From an uncultured Spartobacteria bacterium (lineage in GTDB: Bacteria > Verrucomicrobiota > Verrucomicrobiia > Chthoniobacterales > Chthoniobacteraceae), in assembly GCA_903929475.1 (NCBI GenBank), contig CAIYUV010000203.1, positions 1 through 45,976 of the forward strand: a stretch of 45,976 bases of DNA, in the 5' to 3' direction. The position numbers were made by a program, and so were the translations under genes. A model generated the notes under the pieces. That model ran no database searches, had not been told where the DNA came from, and was given only the letters and a program-made list of their open reading frames with translations. Positions 24,971-33,669 of the stretch are shown piece after piece. The stretch's first letter is position 1. Each line of letters starts with the position of its first letter.

Positions 24971-25220
24971 TAAAGGGAGCCGCGAATGAGTCCCGGAGAG
25001 AGTGCCCGAGATAAAAAGGAGCCGCGAATGAGTCCCGGAGGGACTGCCTGACATAAAAGGGAGCCGCGAATGAGTCCCGGAGAGATTGCCCGATATAAAA
25101 AGGGAGCCGCGAATGAGTCCCGGAGGGACTGCCTGACATAAAAGGGAGCCGCGAATGAGTCTCGGAGAGATTGCCCGATATAAAAAGGAACCGCGAATGA
25201 GTCCCGGAGGGACTGCCAGC
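24971..25220 (+). repeat. Six-unit 42/43-bp tandem repeat with alternating unit types
   Basis: GCCGCGAATGAG (or ACCGCGAATGAG) recurs at 24979, 25021, 25063, 25106, 25148 and 25190. Units alternate between GGAGAGA(T)TGCCCGATA and GGAGGGACTGCCTGACA endings, giving a higher-order period of 84-85 bp. There are no variable spacers, so this is not a CRISPR array. Confidence 0.9.
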
Positions 25221-25226
25221 CATTAG

Positions 25227-25280
25227 CCGGTGGTGATAACCACCGGATCATGCCCACAAACGATAAAGCCCCGGAGGGGC
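25227..25280. repeat. Two short perfect hairpins
   Basis: CCGGTGGT-GATA-ACCACCGG (25227-25246) and GCCCC-GGA-GGGGC (25268-25280). They link the 42-bp tandem array to the 21-bp-period array. Both look like dispersed palindromic repeats; neither has a T-run. Confidence 0.75.
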
Positions 25281-25306
25281 GGCAGCAGAGTGGGGGAGCG
25301 ACCTTC

Positions 25307-25690
25307 AAAATGGGAAATACTTGTCTCAAAATGGGAGATTATTGCTTCAAAATGGGAAATGCTTGTCTCAAAATGGGAGATTCTTGCTTCAAAAAAGGAG
25401 GCGCTTGCCTTAATAGGGGAGATGCTTACATGGAAATGGGAGACGATTGTTGGTTAAAGTGAGAGGTTTGTGGCTGGTTGAACGTTTCTTGTGTGTAATG
25501 TAGAGTTTCTTGTGCGAAATGCAGTGTGTATTGAACAAAATGCAAAATAACTTAAACAAAATGCAGTGCGTATTGAACAAAATGCAGAGTAGCTTTTGAG
25601 AAATGCAATAGTTTTTTTTGTGAAATGCAGATGTTCTTGTGCGTGATGCAACATGCATTAAATAAAAGCAAGAATGCATTTTGATATAGA
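25307..25690 (+). repeat. 21-bp-period array, left arm (core word AAAATG)
   Basis: About 18 units of 21 bp. The first seven (25307-25453) start AAAATGGGA and alternate in a 42-bp dimer; after about 25516 the core becomes AAATGCA. On the + strand they read as heptads: FKMGNTC LKMGDYC in the first part, LNKMQNN LNKMQCV LNKMQSS later. Stops and a one-base slip break the frame, so no full-length protein is coded now. No other gene is seen here. Confidence 0.8.
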
Positions 25691-25695
25691 GACTC

Positions 25696-26094
25696 TGCAT
25701 TTTAAACAATACATTCTGCATTTAATCATAGAAAGATTACATTTTGTGCAATACAGTTTGCATTTCGCGTAAGATAGTTTGCATTTTGTTCAAGACAGTT
25801 TGCATTTTGTGCAAGATAGTTTGCATTTCGCGCTAGATTGTCTGCATTTTGTGCTGGACTTTCTGCATTTGGCATTGGTATTTCAGTTTTAGCTTTATGA
25901 TTCTTACTTTCTGCCTTAGTGGTTTTCCATTTGGCTGCAAAGTTTTGCCTTTTCGCGTTTCGCCTCTCAAACTTCGGCTCTCAGATTTTCTTTTTCGGCT
26001 CTCGCATCTTCCGCTTTGGCGTAGTGATGCTCCGAGCGGCCATAAAATCTCCCGCTTTTTTCGCAAGGGTTTCACTTTCTCTGGCGGGGCCTTT
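25696..26094 (-). repeat. 21-bp-period array, right arm, inverted (core word TGCATTTT)
   Basis: About 19 units of 21 bp, starting TGCATTTT at 25696, 25780, 25801 and so on, fading into TTTGGC/TTCGG words by 26090. It is the reverse complement in kind of the left arm. On the - strand the clear units read LHKMQTV LNKMQTI LREMQTV, a textbook coiled-coil heptad with Leu and Met at a and d. Stops interrupt it. Part of an ORF over 25849-26232 is only a by-product of this periodicity. Confidence 0.75.
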
Positions 26095-26138
26095 ATGGAC
26101 GGGCATGGACGAGGATGGACTTGGGCTTCGCGGAGGAC

Positions 26139-26208
26139 ATTCACCAGTCACCATTCACCAGTCACCATTCACCATTCACTATTCACCAGTTACCAACCAC
26201 CCTTCACC
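26139..26208 (-). repeat. Heptamer array, inverted copy, ending at a start codon
   Basis: Ten 7-bp steps: ATTCACC and AGTCACC alternate, then AACCACC, CTTCACC. It is the complement of GGTGAAT/GGTGACT at 24818 and 27000. It ends 8 bp before ATG 26217 and so fills the place of a ribosome-binding site. Confidence 0.9.
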
Positions 26209-26216
26209 CACACACC

Positions 26217-26948
26217 ATGTCCACTTCGCTAAGATCCTTTGCCAATCGCCTCCAAAAGGGGCGTGTTTTGTTCATTGCGGTTTCCGGTTTTTCGCCGGGG
26301 TTTGCTCCGGCGGATGGGAGTCTGGCACCGGGGCCGTTCGGGGCGTCGCTGGATGCGATGTCGTCTTTGCTGGATGAGATTGGGTCGCTGGAGACGGAGA
26401 TTTCGTCGTCCCGGACGGAGCGGTCGGCGATGGCGAAGGCGGTGCGCAGTTTGACGACGCGGGTGTTGGGTTACGTGAAGGCGAACGCGGCGTGGAAGCT
26501 GGAGTTTCCGAGGATGAAGGAGCTGGGCGACCGGGTGCGCAATGTGCGCGCGTCGTCCCGGCGGGCGAAGATGGCGGCGGCGGCGGGGGGCGCGTCGCCG
26601 GTGCGGGAGCGGGCGGGGCGCGGTGCGGGGAATGGGAGTTTTGCGGAGATGGCGTCGAGTTTCAAATCGCTGGTGGCGCTGGTGAATGGGCTGGCGGGTT
26701 TTTCACCGCCGGATGTGGCGATCTCGGCGGCGTCGCTCACGGCGCTCGCGGGGCAGTTTGATGCGCTGAATGGGCAGGTGGGCACGGCGGAGTCGGCGCT
26801 GGATGCGGCGAAGCAGGCGCGCAAGGCGGCGTTTTACGAGGAGGGGACGGGTCTTGCGGCGAAGTTTGCGGCGATTAAGCAATCGGTGAAGGGCCAGTAT
26901 GGGCAAAATTCGACGGAGTATGCGCAGGTGTCGGGGATGCGGTGGTAG
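26217..26948 (+). CDS. Small helical protein in a heptamer-bracketed cassette
   Basis: A 243-aa protein of no family I can name. Residues 13-31 are weakly hydrophobic (LQKGRVLFIAVSGFSPGFAPA) and could be a signal. The rest is helix-rich with heptad-like stretches (45-75, 165-215) and an Ala/Gly/Arg linker (112-135). The C-terminus, VKGQYGQNSTEYAQVSGMRW, looks like a conserved end motif. Third positions are very GC-rich with GGG and GCG runs, unlike the neighbours. It lies between opposed heptamer arrays (26139-26208 and 27000-27027), which suggests movement as a unit. The upstream frame stays open into the array, so the start is a choice. Confidence 0.6.
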   Translation: MSTSLRSFANRLQKGRVLFIAVSGFSPGFAPADGSLAPGPFGASLDAMSSLLDEIGSLETEISSSRTERSAMAKAVRSLTTRVLGYVKANAAWKLEFPRMKELGDRVRNVRASSRRAKMAAAAGGASPVRERAGRGAGNGSFAEMASSFKSLVALVNGLAGFSPPDVAISAASLTALAGQFDALNGQVGTAESALDAAKQARKAAFYEEGTGLAAKFAAIKQSVKGQYGQNSTEYAQVSGMRW

Positions 26949-26999
26949 TGGGGGCGCAAGCGGCGGGGCGATTTTGTGAAGTTGCAGTGTTTGCGGGGC

Positions 27000-27027
27000 G
27001 GTGACTGGCGACTGGTGATTGGTGACT
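27000..27027 (+). repeat. Heptamer array downstream of the helical protein gene
   Basis: GGTGACT GGCGACT GGTGATT GGTGACT. It is inverted relative to 26139-26208, so the gene between has heptamer terminal inverted repeats of a kind. Confidence 0.85.
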
Positions 27028-27064
27028 GGTTTTCGCCGGGCACGTCGCTGCACGTGCGGGGCTT

Positions 27065-28858
27065 TTAGCGGGGGGTGACGGGCTGGATTTCGTAACGCGC
27101 GGCAAAGGGGTAGCCGAGGGGTTTGCCTTCGGCGTCAAAGAGTCGCGCTTTGAAGTTTGTGGTGCTGGCGATGCGGATGGGGGCGTCGCACGCGGCGGAT
27201 GCGGGCGTGGGGTCTTTGCCGTCGAGTGTGTAGCGGGCGGTTCCTTTTGCGCCGGGCGCGAGGGCGACGGTCAGGGTGACTTCGCTGCTGAATTTTTGCT
27301 CGCCGGCGATGCGCGTGCCTTCGCTGTGGACGGTGATTTGATGGACGAGTGCGTCCAACACGCGGTCGGTGGATTCCATGCTGCGTGAAAATTCTTCGTA
27401 GCTGCGGGTCGCGTTTTGATTCCAGACGCGCTCGCTCATCGTTGCGAGGCGGTGGCGCAAATTTGGAAGCTCGACGTTTTCTTTTTGCTCCCACGCGCAC
27501 ATCTGCGCGCCGAAAAGCGGTGCCTCGGGAGGGAGGATGACGCCTTTGTCCTCGGCTTTTGCGCCGAAGGGTTTGAACTGCCGCGACTGCCACGCGAAAA
27601 TTTCCTCCGTGGAGCGTCCGCCGTTGACCACATACATCGGCGTCCATGATGCGTTGATGACTTTGTAGCCGTCCTTCACCAATTTGTCCGGTTGGTAGAA
27701 GCGAATTTCGTAGGCCATGACGATTACGTCCTTCGGGATTTGGATCGGCGAGCCCGCCTCGCGACCGAAGCCTTCCCAGACGAGCATCTGCTTGCCGTTT
27801 TTCTTCACGATCTCGTCCATGTCGGCGACAAACTTTCTGTAGAGCTGGTGCTGGTTGGGCAGGTTGTATTTTGCGAACGACGCTTTGAAGTCCTCGTTTT
27901 GATTGGCGAAGGCGAGATCCGCCTCGTCGCCGCCGATGTGGAAATACGGGCTGCTTTTAAACACCTCGCACATTTCCGCGACGATGGTTTCCAGCGCCTG
28001 CATGACCTCGGCCTTTGCAAAGTTGATCGAGGCGTGGTGCTCGTAGGGCTTTGTGCCTTTGATCATAAACAAGTCGCGCATCGCGCGGTTCATCGCGGCG
28101 GAGTGGCCGGGCACGTCCAGCTCGGGGATGATGGTCACGCCGCGCGCATCGGCGAATGCGACGAGGTCCTTGAGTTCCTCGATGGTGTAGGTTTTCCCGC
28201 CGTGCTGATTTTGTGTCGCGAGCTTCGGATACACCTTCGATGGGAACATGATGGACTGATCGTCGGTGAGATGCAGATGCAGGTAGCGGATTTTGTAGAG
28301 CCGGCAGAGCTGCACCATTTGCCGGAGGTTCGAGAGCGAGTGATACTGGCGCGCCACGTCCACAAACAGCCCGCGATATTCCGTCTGCGGCGCGTCCTCG
28401 ACGGACATCACCGGTAAAAAAACTTTGCCGCTGCGGATTTGAAGTGACTGGAGCAGTGTCGTCGTGCCGAGTGCGACGGCAGCGTAGTTGCCGCCCTCGA
28501 TTTTCGCGCGATCGGACACGATGAAGTTGTGCGCTTCGCCTTTCAACGAAGGCTCGAGCGAAAGAAAGATGTCGCCCGCGCCAGGAGTGCCGACTTTCAC
28601 CGCGAGTTGCAGCCCCGAGACGAGTGAAATTTCCCCCGCGAGCACGTCGGCGAGTGGACGCAGCTCCTCAGTGCGCGCCACGATTTTACTTTGCGCTCCA
28701 ATTCCAATGCTCGCTGCGCCGACTTGGATTTTCTGCGGCCACGGAACGAGCGACGGGGCCACATTTCCCGGCTGCGTCGCTGTCGCGATGAGCGGAATGC
28801 CCGCAAAGAGAACAGCGAGGACTCGCGAGATGAGCGAAGTGTTTTGGGATACGTTCAT
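27065..28858 (-). CDS. Beta-N-acetylhexosaminidase, GH20
   Basis: A 597-aa secreted glycosidase that removes terminal N-acetylglucosamine or N-acetylgalactosamine. A signal peptide ends near TATATQPG (residue 28). Residues 30-145 are the GH20b accessory domain; the barrel follows, with FHIGGDEAD (near 306-314) giving the Asp-Glu pair of substrate-assisted catalysis, and RGLFVDVARQYHS near 163. The last 80 residues resemble the chitobiase C-terminal fold (ARYTLDGKDPTP). It is the last gene of the - strand glycan cluster, 9 bp after the second fucosidase gene. Confidence 0.92.
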   Translation of the reverse strand: MNVSQNTSLISRVLAVLFAGIPLIATATQPGNVAPSLVPWPQKIQVGAASIGIGAQSKIVARTEELRPLADVLAGEISLVSGLQLAVKVGTPGAGDIFLSLEPSLKGEAHNFIVSDRAKIEGGNYAAVALGTTTLLQSLQIRSGKVFLPVMSVEDAPQTEYRGLFVDVARQYHSLSNLRQMVQLCRLYKIRYLHLHLTDDQSIMFPSKVYPKLATQNQHGGKTYTIEELKDLVAFADARGVTIIPELDVPGHSAAMNRAMRDLFMIKGTKPYEHHASINFAKAEVMQALETIVAEMCEVFKSSPYFHIGGDEADLAFANQNEDFKASFAKYNLPNQHQLYRKFVADMDEIVKKNGKQMLVWEGFGREAGSPIQIPKDVIVMAYEIRFYQPDKLVKDGYKVINASWTPMYVVNGGRSTEEIFAWQSRQFKPFGAKAEDKGVILPPEAPLFGAQMCAWEQKENVELPNLRHRLATMSERVWNQNATRSYEEFSRSMESTDRVLDALVHQITVHSEGTRIAGEQKFSSEVTLTVALAPGAKGTARYTLDGKDPTPASAACDAPIRIASTTNFKARLFDAEGKPLGYPFAARYEIQPVTPR

Positions 28859-28867
28859 GGTGTTTTG

Positions 28868-30253
28868 TCAGTGGGTTTTGTCGGCGCTCGCGGCATCGGT
28901 GGTCGAGAAGACTGCGAGCTTGCGGATGATGGGTTCGGCTGCGGACTTCACGCAGCGCCAGCGGATTTTTGTCATCACGGTCGGCGAGAACTTCTCGATG
29001 CGTTTGTGGCCGATGGAGTAGCCGCGTGCGAGCGGCTTCCACTCTCCGCCGACGAGACCTTCGAGCCAATAGTCGCGCACGCGCTCGCCCTGGAGAATGT
29101 CTTCCATGAGGATCGCGTGATCGAGGCTGGTGGGTTGTTTCAAATCCAGCTCGACGGTGTTCCCTTTCCCGGATGTTTCGTCCACGCACTTGCCGAAACG
29201 CCTTCGTATTTCGTCGCCGAATTCCTTGTAGCGTTTCATGTCCACCTCGGGAATCAGGCCGTCTTGATCGGGGTTCGCGTTGACGAGCAAATTGCAGTTC
29301 CGCCCGACGCTGCGGTAATATTTGTCCATCAATTGCTCGACGCTGAAGAGTCTCTTTTCGGTGTTCGGCTGCCAGAGCCAGACGCCGTCGCGAAGGGGCA
29401 CGTCACATTCGCCGGGGAGCCATTTGCGTTCGTTGGGGTCGCCCGCTTTGTGGTAATCGCGCGTCTCGGGCGCAGTGGCCCAGCACGGGTAAGGCGCGAC
29501 GCCGCGCTCGTTGCCAATCCAGCGAATGGTCGCTGCGGGGCCTTGGAAGACAATCGCGCGCGGTTGCAGCTTGTGGAGGATCGGCAGCATGTCGGGGCCG
29601 CCCTTCGATGGGTCGAGCACGCCGCCGTCGAACCACACTTCAAATAACTCGCCGTAATTCCCCCAAAGTTCGTTCAACATGCCCTCGCAGATTTTCGCGT
29701 AGCGCGCCTGCTCCTCGGGCGTGCCGCCTTTTCCGCGATGAACGAGGCCGGGATTGTCCACTTCCAAAAAACCGTTGCAGCCCATGTGCGCGTAGATGCC
29801 GGGCTTGATGCCATACTTGCGGCAAGAGTTCACGAAATCGCGCACGATGTCGCCCTTGCCGTCCTTGTAGGGCGATTGCTTCATGCCGTAGGGATAAAGG
29901 TCGCTCTGCCAGTTCATGAAACCTGTCCCGTGCTTGGCGACGAACACGGCGTATTTCGCGCCCATCGCCTTCGCCGCTTCCATCCACTGGTCGGTGTCGA
30001 GTTTCTTGGGATTGAAAATTTCCGGCCCCGGGCGCTGGTCATAGTTCCGGTGATCCCAGCCGGGTTTGAAAACCGGGATGTCGTAGTGGATGAAAAGCCC
30101 CAGTTCCAAATCCTGCCACTCCGCCTGCTCGGGCGTGGGCCGTCCCAATTTCTCCTCCGGCGATTCGGCAAACACGCTGGCGATGAAGAGGGACAGCACT
30201 GCCATCGCTGCAAGACTGATGCTGTTTAGGCGTGGCGTGGGACAGCGTGTCAT
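28868..30253 (-). CDS. Alpha-L-fucosidase, GH29 (second copy)
   Basis: A secreted GH29 enzyme of 461 aa that hydrolyses alpha-L-fucosides. The nucleophile is the Asp in EVWFDGG. Signal peptide about 1-29 (from ATG 30253). An alternative GTG at 30271 overlaps the stop of the gene before it (GTGA) and adds six residues; either start is possible. The C-terminal 120 residues (from about 345) match those of the neighbouring fucosidase closely (SGKG-VELDLK, GERVR, IGHKRI, RKLAVF), so the two arose by tandem duplication. It lacks the extra end domain of its partner. Confidence 0.9.
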   Translation of the reverse strand: MTRCPTPRLNSISLAAMAVLSLFIASVFAESPEEKLGRPTPEQAEWQDLELGLFIHYDIPVFKPGWDHRNYDQRPGPEIFNPKKLDTDQWMEAAKAMGAKYAVFVAKHGTGFMNWQSDLYPYGMKQSPYKDGKGDIVRDFVNSCRKYGIKPGIYAHMGCNGFLEVDNPGLVHRGKGGTPEEQARYAKICEGMLNELWGNYGELFEVWFDGGVLDPSKGGPDMLPILHKLQPRAIVFQGPAATIRWIGNERGVAPYPCWATAPETRDYHKAGDPNERKWLPGECDVPLRDGVWLWQPNTEKRLFSVEQLMDKYYRSVGRNCNLLVNANPDQDGLIPEVDMKRYKEFGDEIRRRFGKCVDETSGKGNTVELDLKQPTSLDHAILMEDILQGERVRDYWLEGLVGGEWKPLARGYSIGHKRIEKFSPTVMTKIRWRCVKSAAEPIIRKLAVFSTTDAASADKTH

Positions 30254-30267
30254 GGTTGTTGCGAAGT

Positions 30268-31932
30268 TCACAGTGGTCGCCTGACAACGGTCACTGTGCC
30301 TTGCGAATTCTTGTCGCCGTCTGCCGCGCGCACGACTGCGCGAACGCCGAATGATTTTCCGAGCGCGGTGATCGTCACATAGTAGCGCTCGACGTCGCCA
30401 CGCGACGCACGCTGCACGAAACCCGGCACGAGCGTGCCTTCATACACAAGGTTGAGCGACTGAATCTCCAGCGGCTTGCTCCCCGCCGCAGCGTGGAAAT
30501 CAATCTGATAGGGGCACGCGTCCTCGCACTGTTGCGTGAGGTCAATGTCCACGGTCTTCCATTCGCTCCCCACATCGCTTGGCGACCACTGCCAGACTTT
30601 CACCGACACTTCGTCCTTCTGCGAAACCTCCGCTGATTTTTCACCCACTGCTGTCGACGCAAAAACCGCGAGTTTACGGATGAGCGGCTCGGCTGACGAC
30701 TTCACGACGCGCAGCCGGACTTTGCTCACTTCCACCGGTGCGAAGCGGTCTATTCTTTTGTGGCCGATTGCGGTGCCCTTGCAGAGATCTTTCCACGCAT
30801 CGCCCGCGAAGCCTTCAAGCACATACTCGCGCACGCGTTCGCCTTCGAGAATCTGCTCCATCGTGATGACGTGTTCGATGCGCGTGAGATGTTTCAAATC
30901 GAGTTCGACCATGTCGCCCTTGCCGGAGGTCTCGGCCAGACTTTTGCCGAAGCGCCTGCGCACCTCCGCGCCGAATTCGCACATGCGCTGCACGTCGTCG
31001 TCGGGAATCAGACCCGCGGGATCGGGGCCGATGTTCAGGAGAAGTTGCGCGCCGCGTCCGACGGATTGGTAGTAAATCGTGATGAGTTCATCGAGAGTCT
31101 TCAGCCTGTTCTTCGGGTCGGGCGACCAGAACCACGCACCGACTCGCGTGCGTGTGTCACATTCATTCGGCAGCCACACATCGCCGTCGGGGCGACCGTC
31201 AGCCGCGGTGGAGATGCCCGTTTTCGCCCTCGCCAGCGGCACTGCATTCCACGCCGGATAGGGAGCCACGCCGCGCTCGGTTCCGACCCAGCGGATCGTG
31301 GCGTGTGTCGTTTGGAAAACCATGGCCTTCGGGCAGTGCTGTTTCAGGATGTCGCCGACATCCGCGACGGTGCTGCCATCAAACCACACTTCGCAGATTT
31401 CACCGTAGCGCGTCAGCAGTTCGGTGAGCTGCACGCGATAGACCTTGTTGTAAACTTCCTGCTCCGCCGGGGTCTTGCAGACGCCGTGGACGGCGGCGTG
31501 ATAAACTCCATCGCCGGGGCTGAGGTAGATTCCGAATTTCATCCCGCGCTTGCGGCACGAGTCGGAGATTTCTTTCACCACATCGCCTTTGCCATCGCGC
31601 CACGGTGTGTGCTTCACGCTGTAGGGGCTTGTGTCGGTCTGCCACCAGCAGAAGCCGTCCTCGTGCTTGGCGACGAACATGAAATACTTCGCGCCCATCG
31701 CCTCCGCCGTGCTCACCCATTGGTCAGTGTTGAGCTTCGCGGGGTTCACTTCTTCCAGCTTCGTTGCATGTGCAAAATGCACGAACATCCCGATTTCGTG
31801 ATCCTGCCACGCCGCCTGTTCAGGCGTTGGGCGGGCGTCGCCAGCGAGTGCCACGCCGCGCAGGACGATGGAAAGCAGAGCGGATACAGCCAGAGCCCGC
31901 AGTATTGTTTTTGAGCGCGGCGAAAATTTCAT
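30268..31932 (-). CDS. Alpha-L-fucosidase, GH29 (first copy, with extra C-terminal domain)
   Basis: A 554-aa secreted GH29 enzyme. Signal peptide about 1-30 (cut near ALAGD). Family motifs: MGAKYFMFVAKHEDGF, the WW pair after it, EVWFDGS with the nucleophile Asp (near 208), and LLLNIGP. Like its paralogue it carries a galactose-binding-like module (about 355-450), and in addition about 95 residues of a further beta domain up to the end. The stop overlaps the possible GTG start of the second copy. It begins 15 bp after the CotH-like gene. Confidence 0.92.
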   Translation of the reverse strand: MKFSPRSKTILRALAVSALLSIVLRGVALAGDARPTPEQAAWQDHEIGMFVHFAHATKLEEVNPAKLNTDQWVSTAEAMGAKYFMFVAKHEDGFCWWQTDTSPYSVKHTPWRDGKGDVVKEISDSCRKRGMKFGIYLSPGDGVYHAAVHGVCKTPAEQEVYNKVYRVQLTELLTRYGEICEVWFDGSTVADVGDILKQHCPKAMVFQTTHATIRWVGTERGVAPYPAWNAVPLARAKTGISTAADGRPDGDVWLPNECDTRTRVGAWFWSPDPKNRLKTLDELITIYYQSVGRGAQLLLNIGPDPAGLIPDDDVQRMCEFGAEVRRRFGKSLAETSGKGDMVELDLKHLTRIEHVITMEQILEGERVREYVLEGFAGDAWKDLCKGTAIGHKRIDRFAPVEVSKVRLRVVKSSAEPLIRKLAVFASTAVGEKSAEVSQKDEVSVKVWQWSPSDVGSEWKTVDIDLTQQCEDACPYQIDFHAAAGSKPLEIQSLNLVYEGTLVPGFVQRASRGDVERYYVTITALGKSFGVRAVVRAADGDKNSQGTVTVVRRPL

Positions 31933-31946
31933 CGACCCGGTTGCTT

Positions 31947-33611
31947 TTATTCGCCGCGCGTCATGCCGAAGCCATCCAGCGCGAGCCAGACTTCGCCTTT
32001 CTTCGCGCGCAACTCGAACACCAACTCGACCTCGCCGCCTTTGGTTTCAAATTCGTAGCCCATGGATTGTCCGCCGGCTTCGCCCGGATGAAAGCCGCCA
32101 TCGCCCTCCAGCACGTTCGAGCGTTTGGGCGCACCGGTGACCCACAAGCCACCGCCGCGACCATGCTCGTCCTCGTTTGATTCAACGCCGAGCACACCTA
32201 CGATGCTTCCCATGCGATAACGGCCCGCTTCGAGTTGAATTTTCTGCTTCCACGCCGGCACACCCGTGCCTGTGGAAACGAGGTGCAGGCAGGTGCGTCC
32301 ATCGAGTTTCACGATGTCACCCTTTCCGCCGGTGCTGATGTCGAGCACCCACGCGTTTCTGGGGACATTGACCCCGGATTTTTCCATGAAAAACGGTTTG
32401 AATGGATCCTGAAGCTGCCGGCCGACGTTTGCAATCCGGCGCGGGATTCGGAGCATCGCCTGCTTTACCGTCCTCTCGTAGTAGTGCGTTGCGCGCGCCG
32501 GATCTTTTTCCGCGATGGCGTCGCGCAGTCGCGTGCCCGCAAACTCCACTCGCGCGCCCCAGTCCTCCTTTTTAATCGCCTCGTAGGCGCTCTTCGCCGC
32601 CGCCCAATACATCGGCGGGCCCTGCGGGCAACTCATCAGCGCGGCGCCCACCATCGGCCCGCGTGGCAGTTTAAAATTCGGAATCATCGAGAAATTTTCA
32701 TCGCCGAAGCAATTGTCCATCCCGTGCATGAAAAAGGAGAACTTGCCCGTGTCAGCATCGCGGTAGAGGCGATAATTGTTGTGATTGAAATAATTGTAGC
32801 CGTCCCAGTGGCAGACGACGCTTTCGAGGGCGGTGAACTTCATGTATTTTTCCACGTCCAAAATTTTGTTCAACCGCTCCCAGCGTTTCGCCGGGTCGGG
32901 GTCTTTGTTCTGACACGCAGCAATGAGTTCCTTGAGTGCCGCGTTGTCCTTCGGGTCGCCCTGATCCTTTTTCATGCTCTCGTTGATTTCCTTGTAGGAA
33001 CCACCGTCATAGAGATCGCCTTTGGTGTTCTTGTAAAAGGCGGACAGGAAATCCTTCGTGAATGCCTCTTTTGCGAGGTAAATGCCGACGTTGCGCCCAT
33101 TCAGTTCGAGAAAGACATGGGTGCAGCGCGATGCAGGAACGCCGGCCTTCCGCGCAACTTCGCCGGAAATGAGTTCGCTAAAAAACGTGATGTCCTGCAC
33201 CTCGTTGTTGAGGTGAAGCTTCTTCATCCCATGAAAGCGTGTGCCCCCCTCGGGCTTTTCAAAGTTCAGCGTCAGCGACGGTCTGCCGCCGAGGTGCTGG
33301 AACGTCCCCGTCGAGCCTTTCAATTTTACCATCACCTTCTGGCCAGGAGATTCTCCCGACGCGGTGACTTCGCTGATCGTGCCCTCGGCATAATTGCGTT
33401 CGTCCCTGCCCAACTTCGCCTTCTGTTCGGGGGTGAAGGCAATCTTCAAACGCAATATCTGCCCCGCAAAAAAATCAGCGGCGTCCTTTTGATTTTTGGC
33501 GACCTCGGCGGGGTTTGCCTTCTTCGCCGGCTTCGTTTCCGCAGCCGAAAGTGGTGAGATTTGCGTGCAGGCGAAAGCGAGGCTCACCGCGATGAGATGG
33601 AGTTGTTTCAT
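31947..33611 (-). CDS. Secreted CotH-kinase family protein
   Basis: A 554-aa protein with a signal peptide (1-23, cut at SAAET). The CotH kinase-like domain spans about 50-400: MVKLKGSTGTFQHLGGRPSL, GMKKLHLNN, SELISGEVARKAGVPA, LELNGRNVGIYLAKE, and HGMDNCFGDENF, where the Asp residues would bind metal-ATP. CotH proteins phosphorylate spore-coat protein in Bacillus, but exported members in Gram-negatives have no known substrate. The C-terminal 130 residues look like a beta-sandwich. It sits in a glycan-degradation operon, so it may bind or modify a surface glycan or protein. Confidence 0.82.
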   Translation of the reverse strand: MKQLHLIAVSLAFACTQISPLSAAETKPAKKANPAEVAKNQKDAADFFAGQILRLKIAFTPEQKAKLGRDERNYAEGTISEVTASGESPGQKVMVKLKGSTGTFQHLGGRPSLTLNFEKPEGGTRFHGMKKLHLNNEVQDITFFSELISGEVARKAGVPASRCTHVFLELNGRNVGIYLAKEAFTKDFLSAFYKNTKGDLYDGGSYKEINESMKKDQGDPKDNAALKELIAACQNKDPDPAKRWERLNKILDVEKYMKFTALESVVCHWDGYNYFNHNNYRLYRDADTGKFSFFMHGMDNCFGDENFSMIPNFKLPRGPMVGAALMSCPQGPPMYWAAAKSAYEAIKKEDWGARVEFAGTRLRDAIAEKDPARATHYYERTVKQAMLRIPRRIANVGRQLQDPFKPFFMEKSGVNVPRNAWVLDISTGGKGDIVKLDGRTCLHLVSTGTGVPAWKQKIQLEAGRYRMGSIVGVLGVESNEDEHGRGGGLWVTGAPKRSNVLEGDGGFHPGEAGGQSMGYEFETKGGEVELVFELRAKKGEVWLALDGFGMTRGE

Positions 33612-33669
33612 TGTCTGGTAGTGAACTTCTTTGGAACTGGCTGATTTGCGGTGTGCGTAATTCAGACAG

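Noticed and set aside
24971-25220. CRISPR array
   Set aside because: Units follow each other directly with two alternating versions and no unique spacers; no cas gene is nearby.
25230-25457. 75-aa ORF of SKWEILA-type heptads as a real gene
   Set aside because: Two overlapping frames are both open only because 21 bp is a multiple of three; the start lies in a hairpin repeat and the frame breaks soon after. Kept as a repeat, not a CDS.
32235-33557. 440-aa + strand ORF over the CotH-family gene
   Set aside because: Shadow of a gene with signal peptide and family motifs on the other strand. Similar long shadows over 30760-31914, 35571-36818, 15849-17000 and 14657-15868 were rejected likewise.
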